NCBI GenBank assembly: GCA_951799425.1
Contig: OX637404.1
Coordinates: forward strand, 23,742,045 to 23,806,044
Source of the DNA: Ilex aquifolium
Lineage: Eukaryota > Streptophyta > Magnoliopsida > Aquifoliales > Aquifoliaceae
Direction: 5' to 3'
DNA: 64,000 nucleotides
Shown here: piece after piece, positions 12,823 to 24,164 of the stretch
How positions within the stretch are numbered: the stretch's first letter is position 1
How the letters are laid out: the number at the start of each line of letters is the position of its first letter
The notes under the pieces: model-generated
Told to the model about the DNA's origin: nothing
The model's database searches: none
Seen by the model: the letters and a program-made list of their open reading frames with translations, nothing else
Program-made: the position numbers and the translations under genes

Positions 12823-12855
12823 ACGCGTTTTTTTTTTAACATTAAAATAACGCGG
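12823..12855. promoter_or_regulatory. two CGCG (CAMTA-type) motifs upstream of CBP60 copy 1
   Basis: ACGCGT at 12823-12828 and ACGCGG at 12850-12855 lie 176-208 bases before the start codon. Both fit the vCGCGb site bound by calmodulin-binding transcription activators. In Arabidopsis CAMTA3 represses the CBP60g and SARD1 promoters through such sites. Binding here is inferred. Confidence 0.45.
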
Positions 12856-12862
12856 TTGGATG

Positions 12863-12865
<3 letters not shown>

Positions 12866-12899
<34 letters not shown>
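12866..12899. repeat. (TA)n microsatellite in the CBP60 copy 1 leader region
   Basis: An uninterrupted TA run 130-165 bases before the ATG. It may double as a TATA element, but unit 2 lacks it at the matching place. Confidence 0.85.
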
Positions 12900-12903
<4 letters not shown>

Positions 12904-13030
12904 ATACATTCTCTCACGGGCAAGCGCAACTGCAGGAGAGAGAGAGAGAGCCTACGCACTTGCCAACCAAAGAGAAGGGTTCCAACATTCATTGAACTAT
13001 TTAAGTCTAGTGTCAACTACTGTCTGAACC

Positions 13031-16000
13031 ATGTCACAGAATACGGAAATCGGATATAGCTACGTTGGCTCTACTCCTGAAATGTCTGAAGCAAACAAAA
13101 GTTCAGAGGATGAGCAAAGAAAAGTTCCTGCTTTACGAAAGTGAGTACTCAGACATTCCATTCCTCCTCCTTTCAGAATATCTGCGCATACACACACAGA
13201 CACAGACACACACACTCATCTATGCATGTATGTCATCTGAATCGTTAAGATGAACTGGGTTTTGCTGTTTTGTTGATTGGGAATTGTTTTTGGGAAGCTC
13301 GTAGGGACTTGTGAGGCTTTGATATCTTTTGGGAATTGATTTGTTTTTTTGTGTTTCTTGTTCTGGGTATCTCAGGGTGGTTATGAAGGTGATAGAGAAA
13401 CAGAAGATCCAGAAATTCATAAAACCAATTTGGCAGCTTTTGGTACGGTAACTTCTGGGTATATTTTGGCTGAAAAGGCACATGAGTTTAAGTAATTCTG
13501 TATTTCTACAAGCATATTGGTTTTGTCTTTGTGAGTATATATCTCAAAGAAATTTTCTGTTTTAGTGTGTGTCTGTAACTACTTGGACACTGCTTGGATG
13601 TGCGATTTGGGGTTTCTTATGTTATGTGGTGGGAGAAAAGAGAGAGAATAATGGAGATTTGATTTATCCAATTACAACGTATTAACCGCTAATGCACCTT
13701 TCTTTTATCAAATCTCAGTTAGGGACATGGTCTAATCATGAGGGTAGTCTTTTATAATGGTTTTGGATCCTAAGTTTTTATGGATTCCTTCTTTGATATG
13801 ATTTATCCAAAGCCATAATGTCTCAAATCGAGGAGGCCATATCATGTTCTGAAAGGTTTATGGCACTTAAATTACTTGTACATATCATTCATCATCTTCT
13901 GCCATTACTCTCTCTCATATCCTTGCTAAAAACTACAGGTGGGTCTTCTCTCCACTCACATCTGATTCACCGTCGGAATCGCTACATCAGTAACAACAAT
14001 AAATTCCTGCAAATATTGATGTTAATAGTTATAATCTTCTTCTTCTTCTTTTTTTCGAATTTAGAAGAGACGGTTTTACTTTATTGGGTTTGATTTCCTC
14101 AATGGGATATTTGGACGATACAAGTGTGCACAAATAGTCTTGATGCTGTAGATTGTTGTTGAATTAAAGGCCCTAGAATTAGAATGGATAGCGATTGATG
14201 ATGTGGGCCATGTTTCCAAGGTTGAATGGCCTTCAACAGGAATAAGATGAGCTGATCAATATGGGTGGATGTTTTTCTTCTTAAATGCACATTTTCTTTT
14301 GAATCAATTTATCTGACAGTTTCAATACAGTTTTAATTCTGTTGGCTTCAGCTATCTCTGGGGTTCATCTTTTATTGTTGTTGGTGGTTTTCTGGTTTAG
14401 AGCATCAAAAGCCTCCGTATAAAAATTGGATTGTATCCGTTTTCAATCCAGAAGTTACGTGATTGTGAATTTAATATATATTAACTTTACTTTGTTAATG
14501 AATCTTCAATAATTTATGGAACAGAGACCAAATATGCAGTGGTTTTTGGGTTCACAGTGTTTAAGCCACTCTATCCAGTAGTTTGCTTGTATGCGTTTGA
14601 AAGCGTCAATATGGTTGATGAAAATATTGAACTTAGCTTACTTTTCTTAGTGGATTTCCGCCAATAGTTCCCAACAATAATACAGGGCACTTGTGTTCTG
14701 TCAATATGCAGTGGGAAAAAACTTACTTACCCTAATTAGATGTTATTCTAGTTTACTTTGAGTCTTTGATGATAGTCTCCCCACCCCCTGGCACATTGAG
14801 CCCTTGTGATTGTACTTTAAGAATGGTAGATATTATGTTCTTAATAGTTGTCATGACTATTGAATGATTAGAATTCCTATTGAATCCAACTAGATTGATT
14901 AGAACTAGTAGTAAGTCACCCAAATAATGGGTTTCATGAGTTGCTTTTGTTTGCTTGATATGTTTTTTCTTTGCATGTACTTTTTTTCTTCGTTAAATAT
15001 TTGACACAGTATCATTTGGGTTATATCTCTTGGGCATAATCTTCCTTTCCCCTTAAGCTCAATTGTCTACGTGTATGGCTTATGGCTCCGTCTAATTTAA
15101 TTTTTCATGAGTATCACTAGTATCTCATTGGTGCTACATTTTTTTCCAGGAAAAAAAGAACTATGAATCGGCAATGGAAATAATTTTGCCTATTTTGAAG
15201 TGGTGAGAAATAATATGAAGAGTTGATTACAATTTTCATTTTTTTTTCTTTTCCTTTTGTTTTTTAAAAGGTAATCATGTTCAATTTCCTTCTCCATTGA
15301 CTATTATATCTGAGATTCCCGTGTTCTTTTTACTCAGGAACTCAGGCAATTTGGTACATCCTTCCGAATCAGGGAATCTAAAATTGCAGTTCTTGGGCAG
15401 TATCTCTCGAGAGGTGTACACTGGAATTCCTATTGCAGGGAAGGAAAACAGCTTACAGGTAGCTTTACTTGATGCTGTTACAGGGGAAGTTGTTACATCT
15501 GGGCCAGAAGCCTCAGCAAAGGTGGAAATTGTTGTGGTTGATGGAGATTTTGGTGTTGATGTAGGGGGAGATTGGACTCTCAAAGAGTTCAACAGTAAAA
15601 TTGTCAGTGGAAGGGAAGGAAAAAAATCACTGCTAGGTGGAAAACGATATCTGTATTTGAAAGATGGCATCGGTTCAGTTTGTAAGATTTACTTCAGACA
15701 TACTAAAGTCTGGAGGAGAAGGGGTGAATATAGGCTATGGGCAAGAGTCGTGGATCATTCTAACGGAAGAAGAATAATTGCGGCAAAGACAGAACCCTTC
15801 ACTGTTAAGGATCGTCGTGGAGGTAACTATTTTTCTATTTTCTTGCTTGTGATTGCTAATACCTGACCTATTCAATTCCATCTAGCTTCTTGATTACATC
15901 TGGGGAAACAAACTTACTAGGGTAAATCTGGAAAAAGTTTGTGAACATATATGGTGTAGTGCTAGGTTAGCCTATATTTAATATGCATTGAGGTGATTAA

Positions 16001-17559
16001 TCACGTCTCAGGCTACCCTTATGATCGGTCAGTCATATGGGTTTTAGTGCTACATACTGCATGGATGAGAAAATATTCAATGCAACGGTGATACCATGTC
16101 AGCAATGCTGACGCGGTATCACCAACCAATAATAAAACATCTAGGCAAGATAAACCCCACTTGAGTAGTTTTTGATTTATATAGAAGAAGAGTGGAAAAT
16201 TGTTTGCTTACATGGAGGGTTAGTTATTAATTTTTGTGGGATCCATTTACTTATTTGTTTTGATATTATTAGTTGGTGATACCACATTAGCATTGTCATG
16301 TGGTATCACCATTGTAATGAATATGTTTTCCTGCATGCATATAGTGATTGTAACTGAGAATTATAATGCCCTTTGAACTTTTAAAAGGTGTAGATATGTT
16401 TTCTTTAAGATTATTGAATTACTTCTTGTCTAGATACATGTTCTTTAAAAGTAGTTTCCAATGTTTTTGCTTGAGGTTATATATAAATTTTCCTCATCTT
16501 TTAATTTGTTTTGTAGATTGTTGAAGTTCTAGTGTGACTTCAACCCGATTTATCAAGGTTGACTAGGATGCAAGTTTCATTAAATTTATGTTTACGTAGT
16601 GTGGAAGGCACTGTGGAACAAGGAAGAAGTGTTGACGTTCAAAGCAAAATGCTGAAATTCAGATTGAAATTTGATAGGATCAGATAAAATGCGAGTAAAT
16701 CATAGCAAAAAAAGGCCTTATTCTTAAATGGAAAAAAACTATCATTTTTAGGATGTCATTCCAACTCATTTATGTAACCTTCAGTAGGAACCAACCTTTT
16801 ACAGACACTGGAGAAATGTTTGAAAAAGAAAGCACCCATCGAATCTTTCATTAGCACAGGTATGGATATTCTTGCAACATGTTGATACTTCATTGAGGTA
16901 GTTTCCCTTCTAAAACTCCATGTTATGCACGGTGTGTTTCTTTTTAGAAAGGGAAATTTTTTTGGATTTGAGACTTTATCTGAATGACTGCAACAATCTG
17001 CTTGATTTTCTAAAATTTACATAATTTGTTTATCTTGTCTCAAACATTTCTTGCGTAGATTAGGAAACAACGAACAGAAAGTCACACAGAGAAGGTTATA
17101 TCATTACTACTGTCATCTAAATAACTTTCCGAAGTGAAAAATTGAATGAAACACTCACATAACTTGTGGTTGCTGTTTGCAGTGAACACAAAACATTACC
17201 CCCCATCTCTATCAGATGAAGTATGGCGACTAAAAAATATTCAGAAAGGTGGTCGTTTCCACAAGCGTTTGAGCAAAGAAAACATCGGAACGGTGAAGGA
17301 TTTTTTAACACAATATGATTTGAACCATGAAAGGCTACAAGAAGTAAGAATTCATTTGCTCTTTCCTCATATGTTTACCTAAGATTAAGATCACTAGCTA
17401 ATTGTATGTGAACTTGTTGACACTTCACTCTGAAAATAATGTTTGTCAAGGCATTACATTCTAATATTATAAGACGTGTTGCCGTTCTAAAGGTTGAATA
17501 TGCCAAAATTTGTTCGTCTTTTCTATCTCTTTCTTGGGGCTTTTTTGTTTTTTTTTTTT

Positions 17560-17591
<32 letters not shown>

Positions 17592-19459
17592 GGGGGGATA
17601 AGATTTGGACCAACCCTAACATTATCCCACTTTTTTTCCGAATATGACTATTGACGAGTCCGAATCTGATTGGGTCAGGCCCAATAAATCAAGCAAGTCC
17701 AATTTAGCTAAAAGGCAGTTCAGGCCCGGTTCACTAATCTAGGTCTGGTTCACCAATCCAGCCCAATCCAAGATCCAAGGAGCCCGGGTGGATTAGAACA
17801 CGTGGGAGAGAGGTTATCGGGATACGCCCTCAGGAAGATCAATCCTACATTAATTGTACTTACCTTTTGTAACTATCCTCCCCGAAGAAGTAGTGCCCTC
17901 TCCCTCACGACATCGCCTCACCTCACCGCCTCACCATACCTATAAATTGTAAGCCCTCTCCACATAAGAGGACACATCTTGAGATCTCACAATATCTCTC
18001 CCAACACACTACCCCTGGAGCTTTGTCACTCTACACCTCCTTACACACAAAGTTTCTCTCTCCTAACCATTGTAATTCTCCCGGAGTATACTCTCCTGGT
18101 TACTTTATTCATCAATAACGACCTCCGGCCACCGCTGCCGTTTCCCGAGAGTGGAGTAGGTCATCCGGACCAAACCACTATATATCTGTATATTTGCTTA
18201 TATTTACTGTTTTGCCATTGATTACTTTATTTATTGTTCATTAATTACACCTATTCACATACTCGACTGTTGATCTTGCACGAGACCAATTTGTACATCA
18301 TCAACTATGATGACTCTGATGCAAAATTCCGTTCGATAATTTTGCACATCTCATTTGTCAAGAACATAGAAAAGATAAGTTTGCAATCTGTTACTTAAGA
18401 TAATTGATTCAAGTGAACTATGATCTGATTTGCTTTTTTCAGTTGCGAGAACCGAGCATATTTCTGTTAAGCTACTGTGTGCTGCAATTAAAACACCCAA
18501 AGTATACTAGTTGACCTTCTGTTGGCATGGATATACTTACATCTAAACTCAAATTTTCTGAGGTTCCTGACGTGAGCACCTAATATTCCTGCTAGACACC
18601 TATGCAATTCTGTTCTTGGTATATAGAATTGTATGAAGGATTCCGTCCTCATAAAAAATTGGGGGTGCAGACCAAAAACCAGAATGAAACCGAAATTATA
18701 GTAAAGTTCAGGCTTTCTATGTAGGTACATTAGTATATAATGATATTTGTGATTGAATTTTGGTTTATACGTGAACAACATCTGGTTGTTTAAAGCCTTG
18801 AATAGCAATTTCACTTTCGTTGGTCACATGAAGTAATGGCAGTAATTGTTTGTTTGTACCTCTACAGATCCTTGGCAAGAGTATGATTGGTAAGAGGTGG
18901 GAGGCCACTGTGAACCATGCTCAGACGTGTAAACATTATACTTCTCTTGCCCATCGCTCTTTGCGCTCATCTGACAGTCTTTACCCCAAGAACTTCAACA
19001 ATCCGGATTGTTCCAATGTAAGCAACTTTGGGACTTCTGACATGCATGATCATTATAAACCTACACAACCTGGTACATCGTTTCCAGGTATCATTTCATC
19101 CATACTTCCCAGTTTGTCTACAAGTACTGTGATATGACCCATACTAATGTGACCCATCTTTGAGTGTCCCAGACAACGACACCAACATCGACCTCTACAA
19201 TCTAGGCCCTATTTTTTCTGATGGGGACATAGAAAACTGGCTGCCTTTTCAGAATTGTGATCTTGAACCTGTCCTCAAGAACCTTGGTTTGGAATCAGTT
19301 GCTAATCAACAGAGTGCAGTCCATGCTGTAGCTGGTACTAGTGGCAAGCTGCGTTCCAGATGGGCAATAATATCCAAGGGTTTGAGATGGTTGTTCAAGG
19401 CGAGAAAGTTTGTCAGTTTAAAAAGGAACACTGTTGCTACAAAGCGGAGACTCGACTAA
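13031..19459 (+). CDS. CBP60-like calmodulin-binding protein, copy 1 (460 aa)
   Basis: Seven exons give one open frame: 13031-13140, 13376-13442, 15150-15202, 15338-15822, 17183-17343, 18868-19087 and 19173-19459. All introns are GT-AG and phases agree. Exons 1-3 give a short N-terminal helix region ([10 protein letters not shown]). Exon 4 holds the family core (residues ~77-238: [45 protein letters not shown]). Exon 5 carries SLSDEVWRL and [10 protein letters not shown]. Exon 6 starts [21 protein letters not shown]. Residues ~427-450 form a basic helix with Trp (RWAIISKGLRWLFKARKF), placed like the calmodulin-binding site of CBP60a-f. Family members bind DNA in the nucleus. At 460 aa it is short, because the block normally following the TC motif is not recognisable. 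The start is shared by all four copies. Confidence 0.85.
16067..16331. mobile_element. hairpin MITE in intron 4 of CBP60 copy 1
   Basis: The ends are imperfect inverted repeats of about 65 bp, including GGTGATACCA and TGGTATCACC. Flanks TGCATGGAT (16058-16066) and TGCATGCAT (16332-16340) match at 8 of 9 bases, suggesting a Mutator-type insertion. Copies 2 and 3 lack it. Confidence 0.6.
17652..18303. mobile_element. solo LTR in intron 5 of CBP60 copy 1
   Basis: 652 bp running from TGACGAGTCC to CATCATCA, with a perfect 5-bp duplication ACTAT on both sides (17647-17651, 18304-18308). Copy 2 has the empty site ('gactatgatgac', near 42890). No coding is seen. The family was not identified. Confidence 0.8.
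19088..19172 (+). other. short 85-bp intron 6 of CBP60 copy 1
   Basis: GTATCA donor, CCCAG acceptor and a perfect branch-site word TACTAAT (19142-19148), with the branch A 25 bases before the acceptor. Reading through hits a stop at 19135-19137, so splicing is needed for the full protein. The length and branch site are identical in copy 3 (61583-61667). Confidence 0.7.
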
Positions 19460-19584
19460 TGTGCTTGTACAGAATGGTTCGAGCATATCACATGTACAAT
19501 GCAATCAACTGCTTCCCAATCATATAGCTTGTGTGAAGGTTGGACAAATAGGAGCTTTTTTCAGATGCCACACAAAATGTAAGT

Positions 19585-19590
19585 AATAAA
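19585..19590 (+). terminator. poly(A) signal of CBP60 copy 1
   Basis: AATAAA about 125 bases after the stop, in a 3' region conserved in copies 2 and 3. Confidence 0.55.
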
Positions 19591-20678
19591 TGTGTGAGGC
19601 ATAGTTCTGTTAGCTGGACTTCATGTTTGTTTTCATTTTGTCGTTATATTGTCAAGTGTCGTTTATTTTTGTTTTGGTATTAGATTGTCAAATGTCTTTT
19701 ATTCCCCTACATAAGTGGATGTATTAGTTAAAGTTGGAACATGAAACAATGAATTATATGTCCGTCTTTCATCAAACTGATGGAAACCAAAGCAAGAATC
19801 TTTCCCTAAAAGGAAAGACAAAATAAAAGAGCATATTCGATTTGATATACTGAATGCTGGAATATAAACGTATAATCTTTGTAGCTTTTATACCCTCTAA
19901 ACAAGCAAAGTCACTGTGATCTGGGAAAGTATTGTTGAATATACAAGTTTGAATTTTGGGGGGAACAAGAGTAATGGACAGAGGCACTATCAAGCTTTCC
20001 ATATTGTGGCCAAGGACTTGAGCGCTTGGCAAAGCATGGAAGAAGCAAGTGGATAAGCTACAACCTACAGAATAATCCAAGCTTCATCATCCTTACTCAT
20101 CACAACCAGCAAAATGGCTGAAGAGCAGCTTATGTTTTACAAGCCTTGTTGTCATTGCATAGTTCCTCCTGTAAGGGAAAAAAAAATGGAAAAATCAGAG
20201 TCATTTATCCGATTACTTATCCGATCACCACTATCAAGTGGTGCTATTTTTTGGATGTCATCAAGGTTGAACATGTTTGTGGATAAAAAATAAAGAAACT
20301 TCGAGAATTATTTTTCTTAGATTTATTTTGGTAGTTAGTCGGTGTGCACGAAGAATGGGGGCATTAGATTATTTGTTGGCCCAATTTCAAGATGAGAATA
20401 TGGTGTTTGAGAATAGGATCATCTAAACAGCCACAAACAAATTCGTCAATTCAGTTTGTTTAATTTAACTTAATTCTTATAATTTAGTAATAAATGAAGA
20501 AATTTTTAGGTGGCATTTGACCTAGTAGAGTTCTTTTGAGAACATCTTTATTCTTTTTTGCCTTCGATTTCTTTGTGTGGACCAATGGAGTAGTTGAGTG
20601 TGTAGACCAGCTTAGTGGTCTGAACTGAAGACCTGACCAACTACCAGTAAACCTGGCCTTGCTGAGAAAGCCAAGACC
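19591..20678. other. 3' flank of unit 1, then unassigned DNA
   Basis: Up to about 20040 it matches the 3' flank of copy 2 (44218-44585). Beyond that it is AT-rich, with no gene, RNA or element I can support. Confidence 0.5.
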
Positions 20679-21138
20679 TCTTGGGCTGTTTGGTAAGTGG
20701 AATTGGGGTTTTGGAAGATTGAGTTGAGAAAAAATAGTTCAAATGATACACAAAATTTATATTTGGCCAAAAATTTGAAGCCTGGATTACCAAGCTCGGC
20801 CTGCTATTGACCCGGACCTTAAACCCTAAATCATGAGTTTCATCAAATCCAGGAGGAGGTGAGTTTCGGACGAGGGTTAATGGGTTCAAGATACAAAAAA
20901 ATAATTATACCCCATACGTATACAAACATGGGTTTGGATTAAATTGATGAAGAGGAAAAATAGTAATTTATATACAAATCTATTATCATAATAGTGATAT
21001 ATCCGTAGGCATACCAAACATAGGTTTGAATTGGATTCAATGTTAAATCTCATATTTGTAGAAAGGAGTTTAAATTTAGAAGGATTTGGAGAAACCAATC
21101 TAAATCCTTCTCAAAAATCCATCCAAACAAACCCATAG
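20679..21138. mobile_element. possible MITE with GTTTGG-type ends
   Basis: The left end TGGGCTGTTTGG and right end CCAAACAAACCCA are inverted copies. I could not define a clean target duplication. Confidence 0.35.
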
Positions 21139-21346
21139 GTTGTGTTTGTTTTGCGAATAAGAAAGTATTAGAGGGTGGAATAGAGTAAAAGAGTACATTT
21201 CAACATCGTCACTTACTTTTCACCAAAAAGTAAAAAATCTTTCTTACATTACATGTGTCCACTAAAAAAATTATATGACCAGTAAAACCGGTATATATTT
21301 GAACAAAAAAGTTATAACTTCAAAAAGTGGTAACCACCCTAAAGGC

Positions 21347-22207
21347 TAGGAGTGTCAAACGTGTTGGGTTAAACGGTTACGTGTCGGGTTAAACGGGTGA
21401 CGGGTGAAAAACATATAAACCCGTACACGACACGTTTAATAAATGGGTAAAAAATCCCAACACGAACACGACTCGTTTAATAAACGGGTAACACGACACA
21501 ACTCGTTTAACCCGTTAAATTTTATTAAAATTATTTTACTAAAATTTTAAACTCCACTAATTACCCACAACATCAAAACTCTTTTTATTAAAAAAATTTC
21601 AGTTGGGTGTCACTTGCTTTTGTAAGTGGAAGGCAAAGGTGAAGGACTAAACAAATGGGTGCAGCCTTTTATAGGCATGAGAGAGTTCTCATTCACTTAA
21701 ATTAGTCGATGTGGGATTCCAACCATTCCAACCAAAAGCTTTCAAGGATGCCTTCACTGTGTTCACACTTCTCTCACAACTCACAAGTTTTGAATCCCAC
21801 ATCGGTAGATTTGCAAGGAAGGAGACCTCCTCCTTGCCTATAAAAAGTGAAGTCCATTCTTTTCTTCATCATTTAATTTTTTTATTTATTTGTTTTTCCA
21901 AGTGTTCACTAATAAAAATCTTTTAATTAAAAGACTGAATATTTGGATAGTTAATTTTAATAAATTCTGATTATTTTTTTTAAAATAATTATGAATTTAT
22001 AATTTATTATTATATTAAATTTATTTAGACGGGTTAAACGGGTTATAAATGGGTTGACATGTCTCACTCGAACACGACTCGTTTATTAAACGTGTTAAAC
22101 GGGTTGACCCGTTTAACACGTGAACCCGTTAAGGTCTCACCCAAACCCGTTTAATCAGCGGTTAATCGTGTCGGTTAATCGTGTCGTGTTGAATTTTGAC
22201 AGGCCTA
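21347..22207. mobile_element. non-autonomous hAT element, 861 bp
   Basis: Perfect 8-bp duplication CTAAAGGC on both sides (21339-21346, 22208-22215), the hAT hallmark. The ends are TAGGAGTGTCAAAC and TTTTGACAGGCCTA. The subterminal regions are dense in 'gggttaaacgggt' and 'cgtgtcg' words. There is no transposase. The middle (about 21600-21900) differs in character and holds a divergent promoter. Confidence 0.85.
21667..21845. promoter_or_regulatory. divergent USE/TATA promoter, snRNA-gene type
   Basis: The plant snRNA upstream sequence element ATCCCACATCG occurs on the plus strand at 21794-21804 and on the minus strand at 21717-21707. Each is followed by a TATA box: TATAAAA at 21839-21845 (gap 34) and at 21673-21667 on the minus strand (gap 33). 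A 33-34-base gap is that of Pol II snRNA genes; Pol III U6-type genes use about 23-24. I recognise no snRNA downstream on either side. Confidence 0.65.
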
Positions 22208-22215
22208 CTAAAGGC

Positions 22216-24164
22216 TATACCCCAACTCAAAAAGTTGTAACCCCAAAAAAATGGTAACCTAATCCCAAAAATTGTAACATAATTACAGTACCGAAAAATA
22301 TATTTTAGTACTGTAGAAGAACCCTAGAGTAAAATATTACTTGGGGTCCACTTATACTATGTTTATTGTGTCAATGTCGGTCCGGTACAAAAATATAAAA
22401 ATAACACCGATCCGGTGTTACAGTGCAAATATAACAATGTATAAGGGTTTAATTAATATCACCTAGGGGTGGTATAATAATGAGGTAATAAACCAACACA
22501 TTGTATCACAAGGGTAAATTAGAACATTATCCCGTCCAATGCTTATGTTTTACGCCAAGGCAAAGGTATTAGCGTCAATTAACACTATATAACATCTTTT
22601 CTTTTTATTGTGGGACCATAAGAAATGTAAAGTACGATATTATTTTTTTTAATACCTCATAGTTTAAATAGACGTGAAGTGCATTTAAGTCAATCTCAAA
22701 TACAATCATTACATTTTATAGAACCCACATGTATTATGAAAAACTTACACAAACATGGCGTAGGATGAAAAAAGATAATAAACTAATGTCATTAAAACCT
22801 AAGGGGCTGAAATGGGTTGGAAGGGATATTTCAATCCCACCCAACTAATTCATTGAAAACATGCCCTAATTGGTCTTTTGGACTAAGGCCCATGCATGTC
22901 AATTTCATACCTCATCCACAAATTAGAGAGGAAATAGATATGAAATTAATGAAAGTTGAATTTAATATTATTTGATTCGTGTGATAGACAATTAAGTCAT
23001 TAAATAAAACGGTCCAACAAGAATCCAATTAAATACAATAAAGAATTTAAACATAAAATGAACTTGACTCGGTACAAACGCACTCAAGTATTCGTAAATC
23101 ACGCACATTAAATTAACTACGATATCTCTTACGAGATTTGTAATTAACAACTTGAAATACCAAATCTTGAAACTCTATTATCCGAATTACTTTGACGGAT
23201 TAGTATTAATGAGATTTACAAATTGTGGTTTGTATGATTGGAGTGATCATTGAGCTGTATGTTTATCTCTTCAAATGTAACTTTCAGAAGAGATTCCAAA
23301 ATACAAAAATAGAGGTACATGATGTTCTTCAAATGTCTGCATAACCATCCTGATCTTATGCATATAATGCAGGGTGCGGGCCATTTTTTTGTTGTAATAA
23401 CTTTAATATTTTAATAATGTTCTTACACTTGTACTCAAAATTTATTTTCTTGATTAGTAACCCATAAGCCCCCAAAATTATGGGTCCCTTACTTCCCACA
23501 CTATAAAGAATTATGGGTCCCCAGCCATTTTGAATCGTGCCACTTGTTCGGCACAAAATTAATATTTCAATTTTATCGTTCCGGTTTTAATCATTATTGA
23601 TTTGATAAGTTTTATGTTAATTGTCGGTAGATCTCAATTTATTCTAATATATTTTTTCTTTAATTCTCTCAATATTAGATCATTTATTATGGATCGAAGT
23701 AATAACATCTTATTTAACCGGAAAATCACTTAATGAAAATTCAAAGTAAACTGCTAACGAAAATTGAAAAAAAAAAAAAAGTATATTAGATATGGTCGAA
23801 ACTTTTTATCAGTTATATAAGCCAAACCTTCTTTTTCTATCTAATAGAGAAAGACTATAGAGGCGATATTAATTAAAAATTGTTGGTCTTCTAGATCCTT
23901 CGAAACATCATGCATTGGGAGGACTTTTCAATAAGGCTCGCATTAGGTGCTCAAGCTTTTTGGCTTCTCTAAAATCAATAAGGCTCGCATTTGAAGCCGT
24001 TTCAGTTAGAATCAGTTGAATGTAAATTCCCATATTTTATTTTATTTTTGTTCAACAATCATGGTCAGTTTACGCGCCCCTCGACTAATCTCCTCCTCGA
24101 TTCAGTAAAAAACAGACTATCTACGTTGAGATTGAGATTAGGGTATTAATGAGGGATAAAAATT
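22216..24164. other. intergenic, no supported feature
   Basis: AT-rich DNA with only short, unconvincing open frames. I looked here for the missing 5' exon of the glucosyltransferase and did not find it. Confidence 0.5.

Noticed and set aside
14099..14290. 63-aa minus-strand ORF, identical at 38560-38751
   Set aside because: It lies in intron 2 of two recent duplicates whose introns are nearly identical throughout, so its conservation says nothing about coding.
21667..21926. A functional spliceosomal snRNA gene
   Set aside because: Promoter signals are perfect, but no U1, U2, U4 or U5-like sequence, Sm site or 3' box was recognised downstream.
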